Positions 7,923 through 17,550 of a stretch of 64,000 nucleotides of DNA are shown piece by piece. This stretch comes from Microcoleus sp. bin48.metabat.b7b8b9.023 (GTDB lineage: Bacteria; Cyanobacteriota; Cyanobacteriia; Cyanobacteriales; Microcoleaceae): positions 1-64,000 of the forward strand of contig NZ_JAAFKG010000019.1 in assembly GCF_013299185.1 (NCBI RefSeq), given 5' to 3'. Under the pieces are notes generated by a model. It had not been told where the DNA came from. It was given only the letters and a program-made list of their open reading frames with translations, and did not search any database. Each line of letters opens with the position of its first letter. Position 1 is the stretch's first letter. The translations under genes were made by a program, and so were the position numbers.

Positions 7923-9074
7923 ATGACTGCTTTATTATCACAATCTGCAACTTGGACTTTTCCATTTTGTCCAGAACCGCCCGATTGGTTCCTAGATTGG
8001 GAGAGCATTTACAATCATTTTGATTGGATTCAAAACTTAGAAGGATGCCAGCAAGATCCGATTTATCACGCTGAAGGTGATGTCTTAATTCACACCAAAA
8101 TGGTCTGCGAAGCCTTAATATCTTCCCCGAATTGGCGGCAGCTTCCGGTGCAAGAACGTTCAATGGTTTTTGCGGCGGCTTTGCTGCACGATGTCGCAAA
8201 ACCTGCTTTTACAAAGATAGAAGAAAATGGCAGAATTAGCTCGAAAGGTCACGCCCGTCAAGGTGCGAGGATGGTCAGACAAATTTTAGCTCAATTTGAC
8301 CCGCCGGTGCAGTTTAGCATTCGGGAGACTGTTTGCGCGATCGTCCAATTCGGCAGTTTACCAATCTGGCTGCTGGAAAAACCCAACCCGCAGCAGTCTG
8401 TAATTAAGGCCAGTCAAGTTGTCCGCTGCGATTTCCTCGCACTTTTAGCAGAAGCAGACGTGCGCGGTCGCGAGTGTAGCGACAGACAAGAAATTCTGGA
8501 TAAAATACAACTATTTCGGGAGTTTTGTCAAGAAAATAATTGTTTGGATTCTCCGCGACAATTCCCGTCAGCCCACAGCCGATTTATCTACTTCCGCAAA
8601 GACAACGGAAACCCCGATTATGAAGCATTTGACGATACTCGATGCGAAGTCGTTTTGATGTCGGGATTGCCCGGAAGCGGTAAGGATTATTGGATAAGAG
8701 AAAATCTACCCAATTGGCCTGTTATTTCCTTGGACGCGCTGCGAAAAGAGATGAACGTTCCTCCCGATGAAACTCCCGGAAATGTCATCGTCGAAGCTAA
8801 ACAGCGAGGGCGGGAATACATGAAATCGGGATGTTCTTTTGTGTGGAATGCCACCAATACGACTAAACAAATGCGCCAGCAATTAATTAATTTCTTTGCT
8901 GATTATCAAGCTAGAATTCGGATTGTTTACCTGGAAGTTCCCTTGGAGGAAATTTTGCGGCGGAATCGATCGCGCGCAGCAGCAGTCCCAGAAGCGGTAA
9001 TTCAACGATTGGCCAATCGCCTGGATATCCCAGATGTCACTGAAGCGAATCAAGTCGATCGATTTGCGGGCTAG
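7923..9074 (+). CDS. HD-domain phosphatase / P-loop polynucleotide kinase (HD-Pnk type end-healing enzyme)
   Basis: Two-domain protein. The N-terminal HD phosphohydrolase region (about 45-220) has LIHTKM (His57) and ALLHDVAKP (His89-Asp90). The C-terminal P-loop kinase (about 241-380) has GLPGSGKDYW (Gly248 to Lys254), an acceptor/lid motif SLDALRKEM (Asp271, Arg274), and NATNTTKQMR (about 313-322). This order matches the characterised Runella HD-Pnk, in which HD removes 2',3'-cyclic or 3' phosphates and the kinase phosphorylates 5'-OH. With the upstream RNA ligase it forms a complete heal-and-seal pair. Domain calls are strong; activity is inferred from the family. Confidence 0.88.
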   Translation: MTALLSQSATWTFPFCPEPPDWFLDWESIYNHFDWIQNLEGCQQDPIYHAEGDVLIHTKMVCEALISSPNWRQLPVQERSMVFAAALLHDVAKPAFTKIEENGRISSKGHARQGARMVRQILAQFDPPVQFSIRETVCAIVQFGSLPIWLLEKPNPQQSVIKASQVVRCDFLALLAEADVRGRECSDRQEILDKIQLFREFCQENNCLDSPRQFPSAHSRFIYFRKDNGNPDYEAFDDTRCEVVLMSGLPGSGKDYWIRENLPNWPVISLDALRKEMNVPPDETPGNVIVEAKQRGREYMKSGCSFVWNATNTTKQMRQQLINFFADYQARIRIVYLEVPLEEILRRNRSRAAAVPEAVIQRLANRLDIPDVTEANQVDRFAG

Positions 9075-9387
9075 GCATTTTTTGAATATTTAGGTACGTT
9101 GTTGCGCTTTAGCGCTCTTTCCGGAGATTATCAAGAACGCTAAAGCGCAACTACATACCTTGATTTATTTGACATAGGTACGTTGTTGCGCTGTCTTCGC
9201 TCTTTCCTTAGATTATCAAGAGCGCTAAAGCGCAACTACATACCTTGATTAGTACGTTGTTGCGCTGTCTTCGCTCTTTCCTTAGATTATCAAGAGCGCT
9301 AAAGCGCAACTACATACCTTGATTAAGGTGACAGTTCCATCCAGGACTTAATGAGTCAATCAAGGACTGAAGTCCCTACTACGAACC
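9075..9387. repeat. Family A palindromes (three) plus family D half-copy
   Basis: Three consecutive hairpin units of ~65-70 bp (about 9094-9163, 9176-9245, 9251-9322). Each begins TACGTTGTTGCGCT and ends with its complement AGCGCAACTACATACCT around a loop TTTCC...GATTATCAAG. A family D end (GGACTGAAGTCCCTACTACGAACC) follows at 9363-9387. No gene. Confidence 0.8.
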
Positions 9388-9594
9388 TTAAGCTTTATAA
9401 TTTTCCTCAGTCCAGCAGCGCGGCAGAACTTCGCCGGAGGGGAAAACTAATTTATCCTTCTCAAAATGTGCCGGATCTTGCTCTTCTTCACCAGCTTGAA
9501 TTCGTCCCGCTACTTGATTTTGGGTAGGGCTGATTAAAGTCTCGATATCGATGATTTCTATCAAGTCGCCGGATTCTTTTTCTTGTAAAAGCAT
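9388..9594 (-). CDS. Small conserved-looking acidic protein, 68 aa
   Basis: Acidic soluble protein (MLLQEKESGDLIEIIDIETL... ...CWTEENYKA) with one cysteine, no membrane segment and no recognised catalytic motif. It is preceded by AAGGAGAAACT, a strong SD 5 nt before the ATG, so the start is well supported. It lies 27 bp downstream of the truncated alcohol dehydrogenase on the same strand and was probably co-transcribed with the full-length version. I do not recognise a functional family. Confidence 0.65.
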   Translation of the reverse strand: MLLQEKESGDLIEIIDIETLISPTQNQVAGRIQAGEEEQDPAHFEKDKLVFPSGEVLPRCWTEENYKA

Positions 9595-9621
9595 AGTTTC
9601 TCCTTGTGAAGTAATGGTGAG

Positions 9622-9958
9622 TTATGGTTTGAGAACAACTTTGATGCAGTTATCTTTTTTGTGTTTGAAAATCTCGTAAGTGTCGGGCGCTTCATCCAAT
9701 TTCATGCGGTGGGTAATCACGAAGGTTGGGTCAATTTCGCCTTTTTGAACGCGATCGAGCAAAGGGCGCAAATAGCGGTGAACGTGTGTCTGTCCCATTT
9801 TCATGGTCAATCCTTTGTTGAACGCTGCACCTAAGGGCACTTTGTCAACAAAGCCGCCGTAAACGCCGGGAATTGACACTGTGCCGCCTTTGCGACAGGC
9901 TTCGTAGTTGATGGTTTTGGCTTTGGCGGTGGCCATTTGCAGGGGTTCGGGTATTCTG
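9622..9958 (-). pseudogene. C-terminal remnant of a zinc-dependent alcohol/formaldehyde dehydrogenase
   Basis: The frame encodes only the last ~110 residues of a medium-chain dehydrogenase: [20 protein letters not shown], then [20 protein letters not shown] and a typical C-terminal [15 protein letters not shown]. The catalytic zinc site, structural zinc cysteines and most of the Rossmann fold are missing; full-length relatives are ~380-400 aa. The open frame starts after an in-frame TAG; an SD-like GAGGAGAA lies directly upstream but is followed by ATACAG, not a start codon. An internal deletion that joined the 5' leader to the 3' third of the gene explains this. An internal ATG at 9936 could allow a 104-aa product, probably non-catalytic. 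Confidence 0.75.
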
Positions 9959-10468
9959 TATTGTGTTCTCCTCTAGTTAACTCCCAGATTTTTGATGCTA
10001 AATCTTAAATTTACTCCGCAGCTAAATCAATTGGCTGTATTGTTTAATTTTAAGGATATAAAATGTGGCAGTTCTCTATCCGAGGTATAATTTTTAAATC
10101 TATCTTTCGGCTGTTTTAAGTTATAAAAAAGGTAGAGTTTATCCCAGCGTAAATTGCAATAGATTTAGGATTATTGTTTTAACAGCTAACAAGGATGGCT
10201 GAGGTTGTTTTTGGCGATCGCCAGTTTGTAGTGCGCCGGGAGTGTCCGCTATAAAGCAGTTTGTAGTGCGTCCTGGTGTCCGCAGGATAAGAACGGACAC
10301 CAGGACGCACTACGAACGGCACGACGAACCATATAACTGCGATCGCATCTTGAGAATCGCGCACCCTGCTTGAGGAGGATTAATCGTCAAAAATTGTATC
10401 ATTAGCTATAACTAAAAGCCGAGCTTGCGCTAAAGTTGTTAAAGATCAAAATTTATCGATCGCCTTTT
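9959..10468. other. Gap upstream of mutS with a perfect 20-bp hairpin
   Basis: Positions 10263-10313 hold a perfect inverted repeat, arms GTAGTGCGTCCTGGTGTCCG and its complement around an 11-nt loop. A decayed copy of one arm lies at 10228-10252. The rest is AT-rich and probably contains the promoters of both flanking genes. A TTG (10436) opens the mutS frame 33 nt before the preferred ATG. Confidence 0.6.
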
Positions 10469-13096
10469 ATGCCTTACACTGCATCTAGCCCAACAGACCC
10501 CAATCAAGAAAATATCCGCAATGCCGACCACCGCCTACTAGAATTCACCAAGCTGACGCCGATGATGCAGCGGTATGTGGAAGTGAAAGAACAGTATCCC
10601 CACGCACTTTTATTGTTTCGAGTCGGAGATTTTTTTGAGTGTTTTTTTCAAGATGCCGTGACGATTTCGCGGGAATTAGAACTTGTTTGCACTAGCAAAG
10701 AAAGCGGCAAAGAAATCGGTCGAGTGCCGATGACAGGAGTGCCGCACCACGCCCTCGATCGCTACACTTCTCAGTTAGTAGAAAAAGGCTATGCTGTAGT
10801 AGTTTGCGATCAAGTTGAAGATGCCTCGATCGCCGCCCGCGAAGGCCGCCAAGTCAAGCGCGAAATCACCCGCATTCTCACTCCCGGAACTTTGACAGAT
10901 GACGGAATGCTCAAACCCCGACAAAATAACTTTTTAGCAGCAGTCGTCATCGCTGGAGAACATTGGGGATTGGCTTATACTGATATTTCTACGGGAGAAT
11001 TCGTCACTACTCAAGCCGACAGTTTAGAACAATTAACCCTAGAATTGCTCCGTTTGCAGCCTTCGGAAGTCCTGGTTCCGACTAATGCGCCGGATTTGGT
11101 GACGATGTTGAGGCCGGGAGAGAAATCCGAGCATTTACCCGATTGTTTGCCGAATTCGTTTTGCTATTCTTTGCGATCGCAAATCCCGTTTACTTTGTCC
11201 GAAGCCAAACAGCGAATCCTGCAAAAGTTCAAAGTGCGATCGCTCGAAGGGATGGGATGCGCGCACCTTTCCCTCGCAGTGCGCGCCGCCGGGGGTTTGC
11301 TGCAATATCTCGAAGAAACTCAAAAAGAAAAAGCAGTTGCTTTACAAAGATTGCACACTTACACACTCACCGATTTTCTGACACTAGACTATCAAACCCG
11401 CCGCAATCTCGAAATTACTCAAACAGTCAGAGATGGCGTGTTTCACGGTTCGCTGCTGTGGGCTATAGACAAAACCAGCACCGCCATGGGAGGCCGCGCT
11501 TTGCGCCGCTGGTTGCTGCAACCTTTACTCAGCATTAAAGGTATTTGCGCCCGCCACGATACGATTCAAGAATTAGTAGAAAATAATCCGCTGCGCCAAG
11601 ATTTGCAGCAGTTGCTGCGCCAAATTTACGACATCGAAAGACTCACAGGGCGCGCCGGTTCTGGAACCGCTAGCGCGCGAGATTTGGTCGCTTTAGCCGA
11701 TTCTCTGTCAAAATTACCCCAATTGGCTGCGATCGCAACTGAAGGAATCTCGCCCTATTTAAAAGCGCTGCAAAATGTCCCGCCCATTTTAGAAGAATTA
11801 GCAACTCAAATTCACGCTTCTTTAGTTGACGAACCGCCGATTCATTTAAAAGAAGGAGGTTTAATTCGATCGGGCATTAATTCCATGCTTGATGAAATGC
11901 GCCACACTGCATCAGCCGATCAAGAATGGATTGCCACTTTAGAGGCTAACGAACGGCAACGCACCGGAATTTCTAATTTAAAAGTCGGCTACAATAAAGC
12001 TTTCGGCTATTACATCAGCATTACCAAATCGAAAGTTGACCAAGTACCGAACGACTACACCCGCAAGCAAACTCTCACCAATGAAGAACGCTACAGCACA
12101 GAAGAATTAAAAGAAAGGGAAGTGCGAATTCTGACGGCGCGGGAAGATTTGAATCACTTGGAATACGATATTTTTGCGAAATTGCGATCGGAGGTAGGAG
12201 AGCACGCCGAAATTATTCGCAACGTTTCCCGGGCGGTGGCGGCGGCGGATATTTTGTGCGGTTTGGCGGAAGTAGCGGTTTATCAAGATTACTGTCGCCC
12301 GATGATGACAGAAAGTCGGGAAATTAAAATTATTGAAGGTTGTCATCCGGTGGTGGAAAAGTCTTTACCGCCGGGATTTTTTGTCCCGAATTCGGCTTTT
12401 TTGGGTCGGGAAGCAGCGCTAAGTCGCCCAGATTTAATTATTTTAACTGGGCCGAATGCTAGCGGCAAAAGTTGTTATTTGCGCCAGGTTGGTTTGATCC
12501 AGTTAATGGCGCAGATGGGCAGTTTTGTCCCGGCGAAGGCTGCGACTTTGGGAATTTGCGATCGTATTTTTACCCGAGTCGGCGCCGTGGACGATTTAGC
12601 AACCGGTCAGTCTACGTTTATGGTAGAAATGAATGAAACTGCAAATATTCTCAATCACGCGACGGCGAAATCATTGGTTTTATTAGATGAAATCGGCAGG
12701 GGAACGGCGACGTTTGACGGCCTTTCGATTGCTTGGTCTGTGGCAGAATATTTAGCCAGCGAGATTCGGGCGCGGACGATTTTTGCGACTCACTATCACG
12801 AGTTAAATGAATTAGCTTCTATTTTGGATAATGTGGCAAATTATCAGGTGACTGTGAAGGAATTGCCGGATCAAATCGTATTTTTGCACGAAGTTCACCC
12901 CGGCGGTGCTGATAAGTCCTACGGAATTGAAGCGGGGAGGTTGGCTGGTTTACCGCCGTCGGTGATTGACAGGGCGAGACAGGTGATGAAGCAGATTGAG
13001 AAACATAGCAAAATTGCGATCGGGCTGCGGAAGGGTGTTAAAAAAGATGGCAAAAAAGAGTCTGAGGGACAAGAATTAGATATCTTTGACGATTAA
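10469..13096 (+). CDS. mutS: DNA mismatch repair protein MutS
   Basis: Mismatch-recognition ATPase. The N-terminal mismatch-binding domain has [10 protein letters not shown] (the Phe-x-Glu wedge, about residues 50-60), followed by connector, lever/clamp (about 290-580) and the ATPase with Walker [10 protein letters not shown] (about 660-668), Walker [12 protein letters not shown] and FATHYHEL. The final ~40 residues are lysine-rich. The ATG at 10469 gives 875 aa beginning [13 protein letters not shown]; a TTG at 10436 would add 11 residues. I chose ATG because the extra segment looks non-conserved and neither site has a clear SD. MutS usually pairs with MutL, which is not in this window. Confidence 0.97.
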   Translation: MPYTASSPTDPNQENIRNADHRLLEFTKLTPMMQRYVEVKEQYPHALLLFRVGDFFECFFQDAVTISRELELVCTSKESGKEIGRVPMTGVPHHALDRYTSQLVEKGYAVVVCDQVEDASIAAREGRQVKREITRILTPGTLTDDGMLKPRQNNFLAAVVIAGEHWGLAYTDISTGEFVTTQADSLEQLTLELLRLQPSEVLVPTNAPDLVTMLRPGEKSEHLPDCLPNSFCYSLRSQIPFTLSEAKQRILQKFKVRSLEGMGCAHLSLAVRAAGGLLQYLEETQKEKAVALQRLHTYTLTDFLTLDYQTRRNLEITQTVRDGVFHGSLLWAIDKTSTAMGGRALRRWLLQPLLSIKGICARHDTIQELVENNPLRQDLQQLLRQIYDIERLTGRAGSGTASARDLVALADSLSKLPQLAAIATEGISPYLKALQNVPPILEELATQIHASLVDEPPIHLKEGGLIRSGINSMLDEMRHTASADQEWIATLEANERQRTGISNLKVGYNKAFGYYISITKSKVDQVPNDYTRKQTLTNEERYSTEELKEREVRILTAREDLNHLEYDIFAKLRSEVGEHAEIIRNVSRAVAAADILCGLAEVAVYQDYCRPMMTESREIKIIEGCHPVVEKSLPPGFFVPNSAFLGREAALSRPDLIILTGPNASGKSCYLRQVGLIQLMAQMGSFVPAKAATLGICDRIFTRVGAVDDLATGQSTFMVEMNETANILNHATAKSLVLLDEIGRGTATFDGLSIAWSVAEYLASEIRARTIFATHYHELNELASILDNVANYQVTVKELPDQIVFLHEVHPGGADKSYGIEAGRLAGLPPSVIDRARQVMKQIEKHSKIAIGLRKGVKKDGKKESEGQELDIFDD

Positions 13097-13118
13097 AATT
13101 CTCACGAAAAAAGGTTCA

Positions 13119-13297
13119 AGGTACGTTGTTGCGCTTCAGCGCTCTTTCCTGTATATATAGCCTTTCTCAAAAAGATGAGGTATAATTTGCAGCTTGTATA
13201 ACCGCTTAGACTAAGAGGGCCCAAGCCCAACAACGTACCTCATCTTTTTGAGAATCGCTATACATGAAAGAGCGCTTAAGCGCAACAACATACCTCA
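13119..13297. repeat. Family A palindrome with a family B MITE nested in its loop
   Basis: The left arm of family A (TACGTTGTTGCGCTTCAGCG, 13122-13141, plus CTCTTTCC) and its right arm (GAAAGAGCGCTTAAGCGCAA to about 13294) are separated by a complete family B element (about 13156-13262, TATAGCCTTTCTCAAAAAGA ... GAATCGCTATA). The nesting shows that family B inserted after family A was in place. Confidence 0.85.
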
Positions 13298-13299
13298 AA

Positions 13300-14010
13300 T
13301 CATTTGCCATTTTTCAACTTTCTTACCTCTTTGTGTACGCTCATCCCAATTTCCAGAGCCTCATTTAGCAACCGCCCGTATTCAGTCGCCCGATCGCTCA
13401 CATCCAGCGCCATCAAAGCCGCCAAATTACTTTCAATATTAGCAAATAACTCGTAGCGGCGACCAATGAATTTATGATTTTCCCTGAGAATTTTCTCTGT
13501 TTTTAAAGCACAAACTAAACTTTCTCTAGTAATCTTTAAGGCCTCAATTGCATCTTGTCGGTTAATTAAATTGGCTTGTAAATTGCCAGCAGCCGTTAGG
13601 CGATCGATAATATCTAAAGCCTTAATCACCTCATGATACTTCTCAACTTCATCCAACAGACCCGCCAGCGTTGCTAAAGGCTTTGCCTTCAGCCATTGAT
13701 AGACATTCCAAGCAACAGTAATCGCCAGCGACAAACCCAAAGTTATTTGTAAAACCCGGACAAATATTTCAGCATCGCTAGCTGAACTAACTTCATGTTT
13801 GTTGGCCAGCAAAGCAACCGGGAGCGAGATAACAAGTGTTACGCAAAATATCAGCAACTCATGCAACAAAAGAGCAAACAGCTTTTTGCCGTTTCGGAGT
13901 GTATCGGGGTGATAAAAATTCCCTGAAAAACCGTCGCTCAAAGCTATTCCGCTCAAATCCTCCAACTCCTTCTCAGGAATTCTCAACTCATCCAAATCCG
14001 CTTGTATCAC
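13300..14010 (-). CDS. Hypothetical protein with two transmembrane helices and a C-terminal helical domain
   Basis: 236 aa. Two hydrophobic segments, about 45-70 (LFALLLHELLIFCVTLVISL) and 83-108 (VLQITLGLSLAITVAWNVYQ), separate an acidic N-terminus from a long soluble helical part (about 115-236) rich in E/K/L. It follows the other membrane protein gene with a 29-bp gap, so they are probably one operon. The stop codon lies inside the flanking family A repeat region. No family recognised; it may anchor or signal at the membrane with its neighbour. Confidence 0.75.
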   Translation of the reverse strand: MIQADLDELRIPEKELEDLSGIALSDGFSGNFYHPDTLRNGKKLFALLLHELLIFCVTLVISLPVALLANKHEVSSASDAEIFVRVLQITLGLSLAITVAWNVYQWLKAKPLATLAGLLDEVEKYHEVIKALDIIDRLTAAGNLQANLINRQDAIEALKITRESLVCALKTEKILRENHKFIGRRYELFANIESNLAALMALDVSDRATEYGRLLNEALEIGMSVHKEVRKLKNGK

Positions 14011-14039
14011 TATGGCAAATCTCCTTAAATTGGCATTAA

Positions 14040-14756
14040 TTAAAATCCTCCCAGAGACCTAATTGAATCCCACAGACTCAGATAAAAATTGCTCTCTCGG
14101 CTGCGGAAAAGTTGAAAAGCTTGTCCCGGTGCGCCAAAAAAAGGTCTCAGCGTCCATCCCAACTGACTGCCCACAAACGCATACAGTCCCAACCAGAAGC
14201 GCAAAATATTTAGCCTGATGTCTTTGCCTTCGGCATCTTGTTCGGACATAAAGTGCATTCCTTGATAGATAAAACTTACCCCCAAAAATCCTGTGACTGC
14301 CATAATAGCAACATTCAACAGCAGAAAAAAGCTGTAATTGGTACTGCTAATCAGAAAAAATAGGCTGACAGGTGCAAATCCAAACAGCAAAACGCTAATC
14401 ATCGCCATTGATGTCATCAACAATGTCAAATACTGTTCAAAAGTTCGTTTTGAACCAAACATGACATTAAAAAAGTACAGTGTGGGAAAGCAGATAATCA
14501 GCGTCAGTAAGTAAAGCGCTGGCAGTTTGATTGCTGACACCAGACATTGCATCCACGTACTAGATGCACCTAATATCGCTCCGTATATACCAAAAAATAT
14601 GGTACTGGAAATTAACAAACCAAAAATTTTAGATTTGAGCTTGACACCTTCGCGAATTTCTTCGAGAAACTGTTGCCGTTCCCGCAGCAAATACATTACT
14701 ACTGAAAAATATTTCACGGGTTCTCCTTCTGACTGATGCGACTCCGAATCAGTCAT
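14040..14756 (-). CDS. Conserved-type polytopic membrane protein, 238 aa
   Basis: Soluble N-terminus (1-45, with a basic EEIREGVKLKSK segment) followed by about five hydrophobic helices between residues 46 and 165 (LLISSTIFFGIYGAILGA, ALYLLTLIICFPTLYFF, MAMISVLLFGFAPVSLF, FLLLNVAIMAVTGFLGV), then a tail with WLGLYAFVGSQLGWTLRPFF. The tail and membrane layout resemble a cyanobacterial family sometimes labelled actin-binding WH2-like in databases, a label I do not trust. First gene of a two-gene unit. Function unknown. Confidence 0.75.
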   Translation of the reverse strand: MTDSESHQSEGEPVKYFSVVMYLLRERQQFLEEIREGVKLKSKIFGLLISSTIFFGIYGAILGASSTWMQCLVSAIKLPALYLLTLIICFPTLYFFNVMFGSKRTFEQYLTLLMTSMAMISVLLFGFAPVSLFFLISSTNYSFFLLLNVAIMAVTGFLGVSFIYQGMHFMSEQDAEGKDIRLNILRFWLGLYAFVGSQLGWTLRPFFGAPGQAFQLFRSRESNFYLSLWDSIRSLGGF

Positions 14757-15065
14757 AACTCAAGCTGAGTGCGATCGACAATCTTGCCAACTGGAGGCAC
14801 TCTATGTTAACTCATTATTCTTCCAGATACAGGACTCATACAACTCCCATTATCTAGGGTTCCACGCACACCCCACCTTACTGCTATTGCCTGTCGGCTG
14901 GATATTTACAGTCAAATTCTAGTCAAATTGTGTTCAAATTGTATTCAAATTGTATTCAAAAAGGGCGATCGGGCAGTCACTTGATACTCAGTTTGGTCGT
15001 TTTGTCGTCAATTTGTATCCAATTTCTAGTCTTTTTGACGCCCCACCCAGCCAAAAAATCGGCAA
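14757..15065. other. Gap; short direct repeats, no gene
   Basis: 14912-14960 contains the tandemly repeated stretch TCAAATTGTATTCAAATTGT. The rest is unique sequence that presumably includes the promoter of the membrane-protein pair. No coding region seen. Confidence 0.5.
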
Positions 15066-15104
15066 TAAAAAACCCCAAACCGTTGATTTATCGTTGGTTT
15101 GAGG
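15066..15104 (-). terminator. Rho-independent terminator after tRNA-Gly
   Basis: On the minus strand CCTCAAACC pairs with GGTTTGGGG around a 14-nt loop and is followed by TTTTTT. It lies 15 bp beyond the 3' end of the tRNA. Confidence 0.75.
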
Positions 15105-15118
15105 CTTTTTGTTTAATA

Positions 15119-15189
15119 AGCGGGTGGCGGGAATCGAACCCGCATAGTTAGCTTGGAAGGCTAAAGTTTTACCACTAAACTACACCCGC
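15119..15189 (-). tRNA. tRNA-Gly(UCC)
   Basis: Full cloverleaf of 71 nt. Acceptor GCGGGTG pairs with CACCCGC, the D-arm holds AGTGGTA, the anticodon stem TTAGC/GCTAA holds loop CTTCCAA (anticodon TCC), and the T-arm is GCGGG-TTCGAAT-CCCGC. CCA is not encoded. The discriminator is U. Confidence 0.97.
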
Positions 15190-15327
15190 ATTCACACAGA
15201 ACCTAAACATACCACAAGCTTCTGAGAATTGCAATAGGCCCGTGCAAAATTTCTCAAGTTCTCCTTGAAAGTGGTTGAATAGGGACTCGTAGCCTCCCAA
15301 ATCCCCTCTCCCACGCTACTAAAGGCT

Positions 15328-17550
15328 TTACGGATGGAAATAATCGTAGATTTGCTGCGCCAGACGCGGGCCAATTCCAGAAACTTCGGCCAACTGTTCG
15401 GGAGTCGCTAAACGCAGGTAGTCGATCGACCGAAAATGCGCTAACAACAGTTTTTGGCGGTGGTGTCCCAACCCGGGAATCTCATCTAAGCGCGATCGCT
15501 TCATTCTCTGACTTCTTTGATCTCGGTGAAAACTCACAGCAAACCTGTGGGCCTCATCCCGCACCCGTCGCAGTAATTGTACACCCGGTTGCTCAGAATT
15601 AGTTGGCAGCGGCAAAGATTCCCCCGGCAAAAATATCTCTTCTCGCTGCTTCGCCAAACTCACAACCCGCAACTCGTCTAGCAAATTCATCTCCCGCAAA
15701 ACAGCCACAACTGCTGACAGTTGACCTTTGCCACCATCTATCATAATCAAATCCGGTTTGTCAGCAATATTAGGAGAAACTGAAGACACATTACTGACTG
15801 CTTCCGCATCTGGTAACTTGCTAAATTCATCTTGCTGCTTGCTGTTTCTTTCTGCGTCTTTGAGCCTAAATCGTCTGCCGATAACTTCTGCTAAACTAGC
15901 AAAGTCGTCAGAATGACCGGATTTAATTTCAGGATTCTTAATTTTGTAGTGGCGGTAGTGTTGATTCGCTGGTAAACCGTCGATAAATACGACGCGGGAA
16001 GCTACCGCATCCGAACCTTGAATGTGAGAAATATCGTAACCTTCTATGCGGTGCGGCATTTCTGGTAAATCGAGAATTTCGGCTAAATCTTGCATTGCTT
16101 GAGAATTGCGATCGCTCAATCGTTGCATTCTCGCCAATTCGTACTCAGCATTCCGTTCCACCATCTCAATTAACTCCGCCTTAGTTTGGCGCTGCGGAGT
16201 CAAAATAGTCACTTTTCGCCCCTTGCGGTTGCTCAACCAATCTGCTAATATTTCGCCTTCTGGTAAGTCGTACTGTACAGAAATTTCGCTGGGAATTTCT
16301 ACGGCTTCGACATTTTGATAGTGTTCTTCCAAAACTCGCTGCAAAATCGCCCCGGCTTCTACCCCCCCTCGTTCCCCCCCTTGGTAAGGGGGGGAGGTAA
16401 GAGAATGTTGAGATAATTCTTCTTCCCCGGAATGTAGGGGCGGTGCCCCTGTGCCCGCCCTAGGTATTTCTTCCCCGGAATGTAGGGGCGGTGCCCCTGT
16501 GCCCGCCCTAGGTATTTCTTCCCCGGAATGTAGGGGCGGTGCGCCTGTGCGCGCCCTAGGTATTTCTTCCCCGGAATGTAGGGGCGGTGCCCCTGTGCCC
16601 GCCCTAGGTATTTCTTCCCCGGAATGTAGGGGCGGTGCGCCTGTGCCCGCCCTGGGAATCTCCGCCATAAAGCCCAGTCTGCCGACTAATTGACCTGCAC
16701 GAATCTGGAATAATTGAATGCAGGCGTGCTGCGTGTCTGCTGCCAGGGCGATCGCATCCCTGGAAACGGTATCATTAGGTAAAGACACTTTTTGACCAGC
16801 ACTCAAAGATTGCAAACCTTTAATTTGGTCGCGAATCCTGGCCGCAGTTTCAAAGTTCAAATCTTCCGCAGCTTGTTCCATTTGTGGTTCCAGAATATCC
16901 ATTAATTCCTGAGTCCTTCCCTGGAAAATCATCGCCACTTTTTGAATAATTTTTCGGTATTCCTCCGGCGAAGTTAGCCCCTGACAAACGCCGACGCAAC
17001 GGCCGATGTCGTAGTTGAGACAGGGACGGTCTTTAAACAGCGGTTGAGGGCGCTGTCGCAGGGGGAAAATCCGCTTAATTAAATGCAGCGTACTGCGAAG
17101 CGCGCCTGTATCGACGTAGGGGCCGTAGTAGCGGTCTTTTGCATTACCCGGCCGACGTTTGCGGGTGATGAAAATGCGCGGGTATTCCTCCGACCAAGTT
17201 ATGCACAAATAAGGATATTTTTTATCGTCTTTGAGGAGGACATTAAAATAAGGTTGGTGCTGTTTTACGAGGTTGGCTTCTAAGGCCAAAGCTTCGGCTT
17301 CTGTGTCGGTGGCGATGAATTCAATTTCGCGTACTTGCTGCACCATCATCGCAATGCGAGGACTGAGGTTTTGGCTTTCGCGGAAGTAGGAACGGACTCG
17401 GTTTCGGAGTTTTTTGGATTTGCCGATGTACAGGATGCGATCGCTCTCGTCGCGCATTAAGTATACACCGGGAACTGCCGGAATTTCTCTGAGGCGGCTT
17501 TCTAGGCGTTCTGCATCTTTAATTAGTGGCAGGGTTTTTGTGGACGGCAT
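15328..17550 (-). CDS. uvrC: Excinuclease ABC subunit C (UvrC) with an in-frame repeat insertion
   Basis: Dual-incision nuclease of nucleotide excision repair. GIY-YIG domain at about 20-105 ([20 protein letters not shown]), UVR motif (about 215-250), RNase H-like C-terminal nuclease (about 470-650: [29 protein letters not shown]) and helix-hairpin-helix tail ([29 protein letters not shown]). The protein is 740 aa against ~620-640 usual. The excess is residues ~297-397, made of five 16-aa repeats ([16 protein letters not shown] type) plus [11 protein letters not shown], both translated from intergenic repeats. The insertion lies between the UVR region and the C-terminal nuclease, and the frame is preserved on both sides. 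Confidence 0.97.
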   Translation of the reverse strand: MPSTKTLPLIKDAERLESRLREIPAVPGVYLMRDESDRILYIGKSKKLRNRVRSYFRESQNLSPRIAMMVQQVREIEFIATDTEAEALALEANLVKQHQPYFNVLLKDDKKYPYLCITWSEEYPRIFITRKRRPGNAKDRYYGPYVDTGALRSTLHLIKRIFPLRQRPQPLFKDRPCLNYDIGRCVGVCQGLTSPEEYRKIIQKVAMIFQGRTQELMDILEPQMEQAAEDLNFETAARIRDQIKGLQSLSAGQKVSLPNDTVSRDAIALAADTQHACIQLFQIRAGQLVGRLGFMAEIPRAGTGAPPLHSGEEIPRAGTGAPPLHSGEEIPRARTGAPPLHSGEEIPRAGTGAPPLHSGEEIPRAGTGAPPLHSGEEELSQHSLTSPPYQGGERGGVEAGAILQRVLEEHYQNVEAVEIPSEISVQYDLPEGEILADWLSNRKGRKVTILTPQRQTKAELIEMVERNAEYELARMQRLSDRNSQAMQDLAEILDLPEMPHRIEGYDISHIQGSDAVASRVVFIDGLPANQHYRHYKIKNPEIKSGHSDDFASLAEVIGRRFRLKDAERNSKQQDEFSKLPDAEAVSNVSSVSPNIADKPDLIMIDGGKGQLSAVVAVLREMNLLDELRVVSLAKQREEIFLPGESLPLPTNSEQPGVQLLRRVRDEAHRFAVSFHRDQRSQRMKRSRLDEIPGLGHHRQKLLLAHFRSIDYLRLATPEQLAEVSGIGPRLAQQIYDYFHP
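16355..16405. repeat. Family E G/C palindrome inside uvrC
   Basis: CCCCCCCTCGTTCCCCCC followed by TTGGTAAGGGGGGGAGG, able to form a strong hairpin. It encodes [11 protein letters not shown] in UvrC. A second full copy sits inside the NatH-type permease gene (19672-19722) and a degenerate one lies at 6768-6808. Confidence 0.8.
16420..16660. repeat. Five tandem 48-bp repeats inside uvrC
   Basis: Unit starts at 16420, 16468, 16516, 16564 and 16612, period exactly 48 bp. Each contains the palindrome GTAGGGGCGGTGCCCCTG followed by TGCCCGCCCTAGG. Units differ by single C/G changes. The 48-bp period keeps the uvrC frame. Confidence 0.92.

Noticed and set aside
16451-16693. Plus-strand ORF made of [16 protein letters not shown] repeats
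   Set aside because: It is the antisense reading of the 48-bp repeats inside uvrC. The uvrC frame has conserved domains on both sides.
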